DNA of 64,000 nucleotides from Blastococcus litoris (GTDB lineage Bacteria; Actinomycetota; Actinomycetes; Mycobacteriales; Geodermatophilaceae): NCBI RefSeq assembly GCF_003075095.1, contig NZ_QCZF01000003.1, positions 1 to 64,000 of the forward strand, read 5' to 3'. Shown piece by piece: positions 8,786 to 18,441 of this stretch (position 1 is its first letter; each line of letters starts with the position of its first letter). The notes under the pieces were generated by a model. It saw only the letters and a program-made list of their open reading frames with translations, ran no database searches and was not told where the DNA came from. The position numbers and the translations under genes were made by a program.

Positions 8786-10033
8786 TCAGCCGGCGGCGAT
8801 CCGCCGGCGCCAGCCCTCGTCGACCGCCGTGACCCACTCCGGGCCCAGCTCGGGGTCGGCGTCGCGGGACAGCTCCTCGTAGGGCGGGACCACCTCCGAC
8901 GGCGGGAGCGCGGCGAAGCCCTCCTGCACGTCCTCGGGGAGCGCGTCGAGGTCCAGCACCGTGTACTGCCCCCACACCTCGGGCCGGGCCTTCTGCAGCT
9001 GCTGCTCGGGCGAGAGCGCGAGGTCGGCCACGACCATGGCGCCGGCCCGGCTGCCGGAGGTCGACGGCAGCGCCAGGAAGGACGCGTTGCCGATCGTGCC
9101 CTCCTCCAGGAGCAGGACCCGGGTGGTCGGGGGGAACGTGCCGTCGGCGACCAGGTCGGGCAGCGTGGCCGGGCCGTAGGTCATGGTGAAGTCGACCTGG
9201 CCGTCGGCGTAGAGCTGGTCGAGCTCCTCCAGGGTCTGCGGGTACGTCTCGCCGCCGCGCCAGAGCGAGGGGGCCACCTCCTCCAGCCGGTCGAACAGGG
9301 CGGGGGAGAGGTCGTCGTAGGCCTCCTGCGTGAAGTCCAGGGGCACCTCGTCCACGCCGCCGCTCACCGCGGAGAGCACCTGGCGCACGAAGACCGACCC
9401 GGTGAAGTCCGGCGGCGCGGGATAGGTGAAGCGTCCCGGGTTCCGCTCCGCGTGGTCGAGCAGGCCCTCGACCGTCGTCGGTGGGTCGGGCACGCGGGCG
9501 GAGTCGTACACGATGCTGAACTGGGCCTTGTGCCAGGGCGCCTCGCACCCGTCGACCGGCGTCCCGAAGTCGGTCACCAGCAGCGGGTCGTCCTCGGCGA
9601 CGTACTCCATGTTCGGCAGCATCGACGTCCAGTCGCACAGCCACGCGCCGGCCTGCTGTCCGGTGGCGAAGTTCTCGCCGTTGATCCACACGAGGTCGAC
9701 CTCCCCGTCGGTGACGTCGGCCTGGCGCTCGGAGAGCACGCGGTTGACCGCGTCCCCGGTGTCGGCGACGGGCACCCGCTCGAGGGTCACGCCGAGCTCC
9801 GCCGCCGCCGGGGCCAGCACGTCGTCGACGTAGGCGTTCCCCTTGTCGTCGCCGCCGTACATCCACAGCCGCACGGTCTGCCCGTCGGCCTCGGCGAGCA
9901 CGTCGGACCAGTCCCTGGTGGGGGCGGTCTCCGTGTCGGCGAGCGGCGCGGCGCAACCTGTGACGGCGAGGACGGCGGCGAGCGGGACGGCGACCCGCAG
10001 CAGTGCGCTGCGACGGGGGCGGAACGACGGCAC
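8786..10033 (-). CDS. ABC transporter substrate-binding lipoprotein, YnjB-like
   Basis: A 415-residue solute-binding protein. The N-terminus is basic, then hydrophobic, and ends in a lipobox (LAVTGC), so it should be a membrane-anchored lipoprotein outside the cell. The internal motif LVWINGENFATG and the following LPNMEYV are characteristic of YnjB-type proteins (COG4134), which pair with YnjC and YnjD. The ligand of YnjB is not well established; a thiamine-like or small organic solute has been suggested for relatives. The GTG start at 10033 has a good ribosome site (GAGGGA) eight bases upstream and fits the signal peptide; longer in-frame starts would bury it. It is first in the importer operon. 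Confidence 0.9.
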   Translation of the reverse strand: MPSFRPRRSALLRVAVPLAAVLAVTGCAAPLADTETAPTRDWSDVLAEADGQTVRLWMYGGDDKGNAYVDDVLAPAAAELGVTLERVPVADTGDAVNRVLSERQADVTDGEVDLVWINGENFATGQQAGAWLCDWTSMLPNMEYVAEDDPLLVTDFGTPVDGCEAPWHKAQFSIVYDSARVPDPPTTVEGLLDHAERNPGRFTYPAPPDFTGSVFVRQVLSAVSGGVDEVPLDFTQEAYDDLSPALFDRLEEVAPSLWRGGETYPQTLEELDQLYADGQVDFTMTYGPATLPDLVADGTFPPTTRVLLLEEGTIGNASFLALPSTSGSRAGAMVVADLALSPEQQLQKARPEVWGQYTVLDLDALPEDVQEGFAALPPSEVVPPYEELSRDADPELGPEWVTAVDEGWRRRIAAG

Positions 10034-10079
10034 GGGCGGATTCCCTCGTCTCGGGGGCTGGGCGGAGGGCACGGAGACC

Positions 10080-10205
10080 GTGTTCGTGCACTCCCTCTGG
10101 CTGCTGCTGCCCTGGTACGCCGGGGAGATCGCCTGGGTGTGGGCGGCGGTGGTCGCGGTCTCGGCGGCGCAGCGCACCGTCGCGGGCTACCGCGCGCTGC
10201 GCTGA
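10080..10205 (+). CDS. Possible 41-residue membrane peptide
   Basis: A short frame between the divergent importer and the flavoprotein gene. All of its 41 sense codons end in G or C, and its first 30 residues form one Trp-rich hydrophobic segment (LWLLLPWYAGEIAWVWAAVV) followed by a basic tail, the pattern of a single-pass membrane peptide. A purine-rich GGAG lies a few bases upstream of the GTG. It overlaps the end of the opposite-strand oxidoreductase by 19 bases. I do not recognise the family; it could be a chance frame in G+C-rich DNA. Confidence 0.35.
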   Translation: MFVHSLWLLLPWYAGEIAWVWAAVVAVSAAQRTVAGYRALR

Positions 10206-11623
10206 TCCCCCGCCCGTCGGATCCACCGCAGGACGCGGAGCCCTCCCCGCACGAGAGGAGCGGCCAGGCGCGTCCGGACGTCGGCGAGGGCGGCGTCGAC
10301 CAGCGCGTCGTTGTACGTCGGGTAGGCGTGCGTGGTGCCGGCGAGGTCGCTCGCGGTCAGCCCCTTCCGGACGGCCAGGGACAGCTCGCCCAGCGTCTCG
10401 CCGGCGCGCGGACCGACCACGACCGCGCCGACGACCCGCCGTCGGCCGTCGAGGACCAGGGAGGTGAACCCGTCCGTCACGCCCTCGGCCACCGCGCGGT
10501 CGACGGTCGAGTGCTCGACGCGGCGCACCGTGAGGCCCTTCTCCCGCGCCTGGGCGGGCGGGACGCCGATCGACGCCACCTCGGGGGCGGTGTAGGTGAC
10601 CCGGGGGACGACCGGGTCGACGGTGCGGCGCAGCCCGAGGACGGCGTTGCTCGCGGCCACGCTGCCGTGCATGCCGGAGACGTGGGTGAAGAACGGCTTG
10701 CCGGTGACGTCACCGGCCGCCCACACCCGGCGGTTGCTGGTCCGCAGGGTGCCGTCGGTGGCGACGCCACCGTGCTCGTCGAGCTCCACGCCCGCGAGGT
10801 CGAGACCGAGGTCGTCGGTGCGCGGGCGCCGGCCGACCGAGACCAGCAGCCGGTCGAAGGGGACGGTGCTGCCGTCGGCGAGGTGCAGCAGGCCGGGCTC
10901 CACCCGCCGGCCCTCGCTGCCGAGCCGGAGCTCGACGCCGTCGCGGCGCAGGGCCGCGGCGACCAGGGCGGCGGCGTCGGGGTCCTCCGGGCCGAGCAGC
11001 CGGTCGGAGCCCTCGACGAGCGTCACCTGCGACCCCAGCCGCGCGAAGGCCTGGCCGAGCTCGCAGCCGATGGGGCCACCGCCGAGCACGACCAGCCTCC
11101 GGGGTAGCTCCTCGAGCTCCCACACCGTGTCGCTGGTGAGCGGCCCGGCGGCGTCGATCCCGTCGACGGGGGGCACCAGGGGAGCGGCGCCGGTGGCGAT
11201 CAGCGCGGCGCGGAAGCGGACCGGCCGTCCGTCGACGAGTGCGGTGTCCGGGCCGGTGAACGCCGCCGAGCCCTTCACCACCCGGATGCCGGCCGCTTCC
11301 AGGGCGGCGGGGGCGTCCTTCGGTTCGATCGCGGTCACGGCCGCGCGGACGTGGGCGCGCACCCGGGCGAAGTCGACCGTCACCGCGCCGGTGTCGACAC
11401 CGAGGCGGCCGGCGCCCCGCGCGTCGGCGGCCGCGGTGGCGGCGGCCAGGAGCGCCTTGGAGGGGACGCAGCCGGTCCACAGGCAGTCGCCCCCCGTGCG
11501 TTCGCGCTCGACGAGCACCGTGCGCGCGCCCAGGGCGGCGGCGGTGTGCGCACCCACGAGCCCGGCGGTGCCGCCCCCGATGACGAGCAGGTCGACGGGG
11601 TCCCCCGTCAGGGGCTGCGGCAC
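10187..11623 (-). CDS. Class I pyridine nucleotide-disulfide oxidoreductase (Lpd/MerA-like)
   Basis: A 478-residue FAD and NAD(P)H enzyme. The N-terminal GGGTAGLVGA binds FAD, GGDCLWTGCVPSK supplies the redox-active CxxxxC pair, GGGPIGCELGQAF binds NAD(P)H, and VWAAGDVTGKPFFTH is the second FAD motif. The C-terminal dimerisation domain ends with HAYPTYNDALVDAAL, the counterpart of the HPHPT active-site base region, where Tyr and Pro-Thr are kept. There is no extra N-terminal heavy-metal domain, so it is not a classic mercuric reductase. The electron acceptor is unknown. The GTG at 11623 has a strong GAGGAG site upstream. Confidence 0.9.
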   Translation of the reverse strand: MPQPLTGDPVDLLVIGGGTAGLVGAHTAAALGARTVLVERERTGGDCLWTGCVPSKALLAAATAAADARGAGRLGVDTGAVTVDFARVRAHVRAAVTAIEPKDAPAALEAAGIRVVKGSAAFTGPDTALVDGRPVRFRAALIATGAAPLVPPVDGIDAAGPLTSDTVWELEELPRRLVVLGGGPIGCELGQAFARLGSQVTLVEGSDRLLGPEDPDAAALVAAALRRDGVELRLGSEGRRVEPGLLHLADGSTVPFDRLLVSVGRRPRTDDLGLDLAGVELDEHGGVATDGTLRTSNRRVWAAGDVTGKPFFTHVSGMHGSVAASNAVLGLRRTVDPVVPRVTYTAPEVASIGVPPAQAREKGLTVRRVEHSTVDRAVAEGVTDGFTSLVLDGRRRVVGAVVVGPRAGETLGELSLAVRKGLTASDLAGTTHAYPTYNDALVDAALADVRTRLAAPLVRGGLRVLRWIRRAGDQRSAR

Positions 11624-11687
11624 GGCGGCTCCTCGGTGCGCGGGGGCGGACGGCACCACGCTAGGTCAGCGGGGACGATCGGGAGCG

Positions 11688-12752
11688 ATGAGCGCCGAGG
11701 AGCAGGTCGACGTCCTGGTGGTCGGAGCCGGTCAGGCAGGCCTGGGGGTGGCGTACCACCTGGTCCGCGAGGGCGTCGGTCGCGTCGTCGTGACCGAGGC
11801 GGCCGACGCGCCCGGGCAGGCCTGGCGGGACCGGTGGGAGACCCTGGTCCTGTTCACCCCGCGCCGGTTCAGCTCCCTGCCCGGCCTCCGCTTCCCCGCC
11901 GGGCCCTCGGCGACCCCGTCCCGCCTGGAGATGGCCGGCTACCTGGCGGCGTACGCCGAACGCTTCCACCTGCCGGTGCGCACGTCGACGCCGGTGTTGC
12001 GGCTGACCCGGTCCGGGAGCGGGTTTCGGGCGGAGACGCCGCACGGGGTGGTGCGGGCCGCGCACGTGGTGGTGGCGACCGGCGCCTACCGGCTGCCGCG
12101 GGTACCCGCTGCCGCCGACGACCTCGACGGCACGGTGCGCCAGCTGCACTCGTCGGCCTACCGGAGACCCGATGACGTGGCGATGGGGCCGGTGCTCGTC
12201 GTGGGCGGAGGCAACTCCGCCGCGCAGCTGGCGCTGGAACTCGCCGGCCGGCACGAGGTCACGATCGCCGCACCGGTCGTGCCCCGCTTCCTCCCCGAGC
12301 GCGTCCTCGGCGTGAGCACCTACTGGTGGCTCCTGCTCACCGGCGTGCTCAACGCGGGCGCGAGGACGCCGGTCGGCCGGTTCCTGCGGCACCGGCACGA
12401 GGCGGTGTTCGGCCGGACTCTGCGCCGAGCGCTGCGGCGTGGCGCCGTCCGGCTGGTCCCCTCGAGGGTCGTCTCGGCCGTCGGTCCGCGGGTGTGCCTG
12501 GCGGACGGCACGGTCGTCGAGCCGCGGACGGTCCTGTGGTGCACGGGCTTCGCTCCCGACACCGGCTGGATCGACGTCCCGGGGGCGCTGACCGCGGATG
12601 GGGCGCCCCGGCACGAGCGGGGCGCCTCGCCGGTGCCGGGGCTGCACTGGATGGGGCTGCCGTGGCAGACCCGGGTCAACAGCTCGCTCGTCGACGGGGT
12701 CGACCGCGACGCGCGGCTGACCGCCTGGCGCATCGCCACGGCCCTCCGCTGA
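11688..12752 (+). CDS. FAD-dependent monooxygenase-like oxidoreductase (YUC/CzcO group)
   Basis: A 354-residue flavoprotein with GAGQAGLGVAYHL (FAD Rossmann motif) at residues 13-25, ATGAYRLPRVPA at the domain junction, GGGNSAAQLALELA as the NADPH motif and a TGFAPDTGWI segment near the end. This set marks the flavin-containing monooxygenase or CzcO-like group. It probably uses NADPH and oxygen on an unknown small organic substrate. It is divergent from the disulfide oxidoreductase, with a short intergenic space, and lies directly upstream of the ArsR operon. Confidence 0.85.
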   Translation: MSAEEQVDVLVVGAGQAGLGVAYHLVREGVGRVVVTEAADAPGQAWRDRWETLVLFTPRRFSSLPGLRFPAGPSATPSRLEMAGYLAAYAERFHLPVRTSTPVLRLTRSGSGFRAETPHGVVRAAHVVVATGAYRLPRVPAAADDLDGTVRQLHSSAYRRPDDVAMGPVLVVGGGNSAAQLALELAGRHEVTIAAPVVPRFLPERVLGVSTYWWLLLTGVLNAGARTPVGRFLRHRHEAVFGRTLRRALRRGAVRLVPSRVVSAVGPRVCLADGTVVEPRTVLWCTGFAPDTGWIDVPGALTADGAPRHERGASPVPGLHWMGLPWQTRVNSSLVDGVDRDARLTAWRIATALR

Positions 12753-12759
12753 CTCTTCT

Positions 12760-12823
12760 TCAACCGAACGGTTGACGACCACCCCCCTCCGGGTCTACCG
12801 TCTTCCTCAACCGAGAGGTTGAG
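12760..12823 (+). promoter_or_regulatory. Promoter with two flanking palindromic operators for the ArsR operon
   Basis: Two related palindromes, TCAACCGAACGGTTGA (12760-12775) and CTCAACCGAGAGGTTGAG (12806-12823), share the half-site TCAACC. Between them sits a promoter-like pair: TTGACG at 12772-12777 and TACCGT at 12796-12801 with an 18-base spacer. The first operator covers the -35 element and the second covers the expected transcription start. This is the arrangement expected for autorepression by the ArsR protein encoded 16 bases downstream. The sites are seen directly; the identity of the binding protein is inferred. Confidence 0.75.
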
Positions 12824-12838
12824 TACGAGGAGGACGAT

Positions 12839-13207
12839 GTGGCGGCAGATCCGCTCTCCCGGGTGTTCTCGGCGCTCGCCGACCCCACCCGGCGGGACAT
12901 CGTGGCGCGGCTCGCGGTCGGCGACGCCACGGTCAACGAGCTCGCCGCGCCCTACGACGTGACCGTCCAGGCCGTCTCCAAGCACCTCAAGGTGCTGGAG
13001 GACGCCGGCCTGGTGAGCCGGAGCCGGGATGCCCAGCGCCGCCCGGTGCACCTCGAGGCGAACGTGTTCGACCTGATGACCAAGTGGATCGAGCGGTACC
13101 GGCGGCAGGCCGAGGAGCGCTACCGCCGTCTCGACGACGTCCTGCGCGCCATGTCCGATCAGATGCAGCCGGACGCCCCCTCACCCCGGGAAGGAAACCC
13201 GTCATGA
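12839..13207 (+). CDS. ArsR-family transcriptional regulator
   Basis: A 122-residue winged-helix protein: VFSALADPTRRDIVARLA opens the fold, and TVNELAAPYDVTVQAVSKHLKVLEDAGLV is the helix-turn-helix with recognition helix. No Cys pair typical of metal-sensing ArsR proteins is present, so it likely belongs to the group that sits beside SRPBCC proteins and senses something else. The GTG start has a GAGGAGG site five bases upstream. Its end overlaps the SRPBCC gene by four bases. It probably represses its own operon through the two palindromes upstream. Confidence 0.92.
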   Translation: MAADPLSRVFSALADPTRRDIVARLAVGDATVNELAAPYDVTVQAVSKHLKVLEDAGLVSRSRDAQRRPVHLEANVFDLMTKWIERYRRQAEERYRRLDDVLRAMSDQMQPDAPSPREGNPS

Positions 13208-13689
13208 CCAGCACCACGCACCACGAGACCCAGATCGTCGCCGACCCCGACGTGCCGCTGATCCGGATCACGCGCGAGTTCGACGCGACCCCCGACAAGG
13301 TCTACCGCGCGCACACCGACCCCGAGCTGGTCGCGCAGTGGACCGGCCCGCGGAGCACGCAGACCCGCATCGACCAGTGGGACGCCCGCACCGGCGGCTC
13401 CTGGCGCTACACGGCCGTCCACGAGGGCCAGGAGTTCGGCTTCTACGGCAGCTTCCACGAGCTGCGGCCGGGCCGGCTGATCGTCCAGACCTTCACGTTC
13501 GAGGGCATGCCCGACGGCGTCGCGCTCGAGAAGCTGGTCCTCGACGACCTCGGCGACGGCCGCACCCGGCTGACGGCGACGTCGCTGTGCGACTCCTTCG
13601 CCGACCGCGACGGCATGCTCTCCAGCGGCATGGACGTCGGCGTGAACGAGGGCTACGAGAAGCTCGACGAGCTCCTCTCGGGCCGCTGA
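13204..13689 (+). CDS. SRPBCC / AHSA1-like protein
   Basis: A 161-residue START-fold protein related to the activator of Hsp90 ATPase homologue 1 family. Visible signatures are ITREFDATPDKVYRAHTDPELVAQW near the N-terminus and DRDGMLSSGMDVGVNEGYEKLDELL at the C-terminus, which is typical of AHSA1-like bacterial proteins encoded next to ArsR regulators. The fold has a deep hydrophobic pocket; the ligand is unknown. The start is coupled to the ArsR gene (ATGA overlap) with GGAAGG upstream. Confidence 0.9.
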   Translation: MTSTTHHETQIVADPDVPLIRITREFDATPDKVYRAHTDPELVAQWTGPRSTQTRIDQWDARTGGSWRYTAVHEGQEFGFYGSFHELRPGRLIVQTFTFEGMPDGVALEKLVLDDLGDGRTRLTATSLCDSFADRDGMLSSGMDVGVNEGYEKLDELLSGR

Positions 13690-13703
13690 CCGGCACCACC
13701 CGA

Positions 13704-13735
13704 GGCCGGGGCGTCCCTGCGGGCACGCCCCGGCC
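13704..13735 (+). terminator. G+C hairpin between the SRPBCC and VOC genes
   Basis: Perfect 11-base inverted repeat, GGCCGGGGCGT and ACGCCCCGGCC, with a 10-base loop, starting 14 bases after the SRPBCC stop. There is no T run, so it may be an attenuator or a transcript-stabilising stem within the operon rather than a full terminator. Confidence 0.5.
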
Positions 13736-13756
13736 ACCACGTCAGGAAGGTCCGTC

Positions 13757-14143
13757 ATGGACATGAAGCTCGAGCTCGTCCCGATCCCGGTCGCGGACGT
13801 CGACCGCGCCAAGGCGTTCTACGCCGAGAAGCTCGGGTTCACCGTCGACGTCGACGTGCGCCCGGTGGACGGCGTGCGGGTGGTCCAGCTGACCCCGCCG
13901 GGATCGGCCTGCTCGGTCGGCTTCGGCACCGGTATCCCGGCCTACGAGGGCACCCCCGTGCGGGGGCTGCACCTCGTGGTCGACGGCATCGAGCAGGCCC
14001 GTGCCGAGCTGATCGACCGCGGCGTCGAGGTCGGCGAGCTCCAGGACGTCGGCGGCGGGGTCCGGTACGCCCCGTTCAGCGACCCGGACGGCAACGGCTG
14101 GACCCTCCAGGAGATGGCCTGGCGCACGGGGGACGGCTTCTAG
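13757..14143 (+). CDS. VOC family (glyoxalase/dioxygenase-like) protein
   Basis: A 128-residue single vicinal-oxygen-chelate module made of two beta-alpha-beta-beta-beta repeats. VPIPVADVDRAKAFYAEKLGF begins the first repeat and LHLVVDGIEQARAELIDRGV the second, ending in the conserved SDPDGNGWTLQE. Which enzyme or binding activity it has is not clear. AGGAAGG precedes the ATG at 13757; an ATG two codons later is also possible. It follows the ArsR-SRPBCC genes after a hairpin and is probably the third gene of that operon. Confidence 0.88.
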   Translation: MDMKLELVPIPVADVDRAKAFYAEKLGFTVDVDVRPVDGVRVVQLTPPGSACSVGFGTGIPAYEGTPVRGLHLVVDGIEQARAELIDRGVEVGELQDVGGGVRYAPFSDPDGNGWTLQEMAWRTGDGF

Positions 14144-14147
14144 GCCC

Positions 14148-14975
14148 TCAGGCGCGCAGCGAGATCGTCTCCCCGCGCTGGGCGGTGCGCAGCGACCCCG
14201 GCAGCCGCCGCCGGCCCACCTCGGCCACGAAGTCGCCGAGGGGGCTGGCGAACCTGTCGTAGTCGTCGAAGTGCACCGGCACGGTGACCGGCGGCTTCAG
14301 CAGCTCGACCAGGTCCGCGCCCTGCCGTGCGTCCATGGTGACGGTCAGCCCGAGCGCCTTGGTGCCGCCCAGGTGCGGGATGAGGACGTCGAGCGGCCCG
14401 CACCGCTCCAGCACCTCGCCCAGGAACGGCCGGTAGAGGGTGTCGCCGCTGATGTAGCCCCGCCATACGACGTCCTGGCCGGCGACCCCGCCGCGGAGCA
14501 GCTCCACCACGCTGCCCATCACCGCGGGCAGCAGCTTCGCGAGCGGCCCGGGACCGTGCACGCCGGGCACCGCGGTGACCCGCAGGGTGTCGGTGCCGCG
14601 GGTGAACTCGTGCGTCTGCCACGGCTGCAGGTCGGCGGCGGCGGAGAACCCGCGGTCGGCCAGGCACTTCGCGGCCTCGGACGTCGTCACCACCGGCGTC
14701 TCCTTGGGCAGCGACCTCGTGGCGATGCGGTCCCAGTGGTCGCCGTGCATGTGCGAGAGCAGGATCCCGTCGAGCGCCGGCAGCTGGGTCGGCTGCAGCG
14801 CCGGCTCGGTCAGCCGCCTGGCGCGCAGGCCGTAGCCCAGCCGCGCCCGCTGCCCCCGGTGCAGGAAGTTCGGGTCGGTGAGCACCGTGAACGCGCCGAT
14901 CCGCAGCAGCATCGTGGCGTTGCCGCCGAAGGTCATCGTCACGTCGTCCGCGGGCTGTCCGGGGGGCTGGGCCAT
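14148..14975 (-). CDS. Metallo-beta-lactamase-fold hydrolase (UlaG/YtkL-like)
   Basis: A 275-residue protein of the MBL superfamily. The metal motif SHMHGDHWD is complete, with later ligands in VPGVHGPG, ISGDTL and the VPVHFDDYDRF region. An early GNATMLLRIGAFTVLTDPNF fits the UlaG or YtkL-like branch that acts on small molecules rather than beta-lactams. The substrate is unknown. It is divergent from the antiporter gene with 47 bases between starts and convergent with the VOC gene. Confidence 0.88.
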   Translation of the reverse strand: MAQPPGQPADDVTMTFGGNATMLLRIGAFTVLTDPNFLHRGQRARLGYGLRARRLTEPALQPTQLPALDGILLSHMHGDHWDRIATRSLPKETPVVTTSEAAKCLADRGFSAAADLQPWQTHEFTRGTDTLRVTAVPGVHGPGPLAKLLPAVMGSVVELLRGGVAGQDVVWRGYISGDTLYRPFLGEVLERCGPLDVLIPHLGGTKALGLTVTMDARQGADLVELLKPPVTVPVHFDDYDRFASPLGDFVAEVGRRRLPGSLRTAQRGETISLRA

Positions 14976-15022
14976 GCGCTGCCGCTACCCCCGGCCCGCC
15001 GGGGGAACACCGCCGACCGGGC

Positions 15023-16909
15023 GTGCGGTTGGGTGCGGTCGTGGACGTGACCGCCGAGCTCGTGGCCCTGGTGATCGCCGTCGGGCTCGTGGCCGGCCTG
15101 TGCGACAGGTTCGGCTGGCCCACGCCGCTGGTGCTGGTCGTCGTCGGCGCCGCGGCGTCGTTCCTGCCGCACGTGCCCGACGTCCAGCTCGACCCCGACC
15201 TGGTGCTGCACGCGATCCTGCCGCCGCTGCTGTACGCGACGGCGGTGCGGACGTCGCTGTTCGACTTCAGGCACAACAAGCTGAGCATCGTCCTGATGTC
15301 GGTGGTGCTGATCTTCTTCAGCACCCTGGTCGTCGGCTGGGTCACCTGGCTGGTGCTGCCGGGCGTGGCCGTCGCCGCCGCGCTCGCCCTGGGCGCCGTG
15401 GTCGCACCGCCCGACGCCGTCGCGGCCGCGGCGCTCGGCCGCCGGCTCGGCCTCCCCCGGCGGGTGGCGACGCTGCTGGAGCAGGAGAGCCTGGTCAACG
15501 ACGCCGCGGCCCTGATCGCCCTCACCGTGGCGGTGTCGGCGCTGTCGTCGTCCCCCTCGGCGCCCGAGGTCGTGGGCGACTTCCTGTGGGCGGTCGTCGG
15601 CGCCGTGCTCGTCGGCGGCGTGGTCGCCGCCGTGCTGGCGGTGTTGCGGGCGCGGGTGAAGGACCCGGTGCTGGACACGCTCATCTCCTTCGTCGCCCCC
15701 TACCTCGCCTTCCTGCCGGCCGAGCACGTGCACGCCTCGGGCGTGCTCGCCACCGTCGTCACCGGGCTGACCCTCGCCCACCTGTCGCCCCGGGTGCAGA
15801 CGGCCTCGGCGCGGGTCACCGAGCAGATCACCTGGCGGACGGTCGCCTTCGTCCTCGAGAACGCGGTGTTCCTCGTCATCGGGCTGCAGCTGCCCGGCCT
15901 GCTCTCCGACGCCAGCGACAGCGGGCTGGGCGCGGGCCGGATCGTCGCCGTCTGCGCCGCGGTCCTGGTCGCCACGATCCTCGCCCGTGCCGTGTTCGTC
16001 TTCGGCGTCGCCGGGGTCCTGCGGTCCGGGACGCCCTGGATGCGGCGCCAGGCCTGGAGCCCCGGCGTCGCCGGGCTGGTCTCCTGGGCCGGCATGCGCG
16101 GCGTGGTCACCCTCGCGGCCGCGCAGCTGCTGCCGCAGGACCTGCCCGACCGGGAGGTGCTGCTGCTCGCCGCGTTCACCGTCGTCGTCGGCAGCCTGCT
16201 GCTGCAGGGGTCGACGCTGCCGTGGCTGGTCCGCCGGGTGGGGCTGCCCCCACCGGATCCGGCCGAGGACGCGCTGCGGGCCGCCGAGCTGGGGGACGCC
16301 GCCAACGCCGCCGGTCTGCGCCGGATGCGCGAGCTGGTCACCGGCGACGAGCCGGCCGGGGTGGTCGAGCGGCTCAAGGACCGCTCGGTCGCGCGCTCGC
16401 ACGCCGCCTGGGAGCGGCTGGGCCGGCCGCTCGCCGACCAGGAGACCCCGTCGAACACCTACGCCCGCCTGCGGATGCAGATGCTGGCCGCCGAGCGCGA
16501 GGTCGTCGTGCGCGCCAGGGACGACGGCACGGCGCCGAACGAGGTGCTCGCGGCAGCGCTCGCCGCGATCGACGTCGAGGAGTCCCTGCTCGACCGCCAC
16601 GAGGAGATCGAGGGCCGCGAGCGCGACGGCGCGCTGGTCCCGCGGGCCGGCGGCACGCTGTGCACCCACCTGGTCTCCGCGCCGCTGGGGGAGGCCGAGC
16701 CCGCCTCGGCCTGCGAGGACTGCCTGCGCGAGGGGACGACGTGGGTGCACCTGCGCCGCTGCCTGACCTGCGGGCACGTCGGCTGCTGCGACTCCTCCCC
16801 GCGCCGGCACTCCCGCGTGCACTTCGGCTCCGCGGGGCACCCCGTCGTGGTCAGCGCCGAGCCGGGCGAGGCCTGGCGGTGGTGCTGGGTGGACGAGGAA
16901 CTGGGCTGA
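15023..16909 (+). CDS. CPA1-type Na+/H+ antiporter with C-terminal UBP-type zinc finger
   Basis: A 628-residue protein in three parts. Residues 1 to about 395 form some 12 membrane segments of the monovalent cation/proton antiporter family. APPDAVAAAALGRRLGLP and LEQESLVNDAAALIAL carry the conserved acidic ion-binding residues, and WAGMRGVVTLAAA is the C-terminal core motif. A helical charged region follows (about 405-540). The last 80 residues are a UBP-type zinc finger, from CTHL through CEDCLREG, CLTCGHVGCCDSS and RHSRVHF to WCW. It moves sodium out against protons; the finger is probably regulatory. Several GTG starts are possible within the first 10 codons. Confidence 0.92.
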   Translation: MRLGAVVDVTAELVALVIAVGLVAGLCDRFGWPTPLVLVVVGAAASFLPHVPDVQLDPDLVLHAILPPLLYATAVRTSLFDFRHNKLSIVLMSVVLIFFSTLVVGWVTWLVLPGVAVAAALALGAVVAPPDAVAAAALGRRLGLPRRVATLLEQESLVNDAAALIALTVAVSALSSSPSAPEVVGDFLWAVVGAVLVGGVVAAVLAVLRARVKDPVLDTLISFVAPYLAFLPAEHVHASGVLATVVTGLTLAHLSPRVQTASARVTEQITWRTVAFVLENAVFLVIGLQLPGLLSDASDSGLGAGRIVAVCAAVLVATILARAVFVFGVAGVLRSGTPWMRRQAWSPGVAGLVSWAGMRGVVTLAAAQLLPQDLPDREVLLLAAFTVVVGSLLLQGSTLPWLVRRVGLPPPDPAEDALRAAELGDAANAAGLRRMRELVTGDEPAGVVERLKDRSVARSHAAWERLGRPLADQETPSNTYARLRMQMLAAEREVVVRARDDGTAPNEVLAAALAAIDVEESLLDRHEEIEGRERDGALVPRAGGTLCTHLVSAPLGEAEPASACEDCLREGTTWVHLRRCLTCGHVGCCDSSPRRHSRVHFGSAGHPVVVSAEPGEAWRWCWVDEELG

Positions 16910-16929
16910 CGGGTGATAGACAGGGGCGC

Positions 16930-18437
<1,508 letters not shown>

Positions 18438-18441
<4 letters not shown>

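Noticed and set aside
10187-11623. Mercuric reductase
   Set aside because: The disulfide motif fits, but there is no N-terminal metal-binding domain, no C-terminal Cys pair and no mer genes nearby.
14878-16929. Very long open frame running through the antiporter gene into tldD
   Set aside because: It is a G+C-driven shadow frame: the translation before 16930 is Arg/Pro/Ala-rich with no domain, while the antiporter in another frame is clearly real. Only the tldD part is coding.
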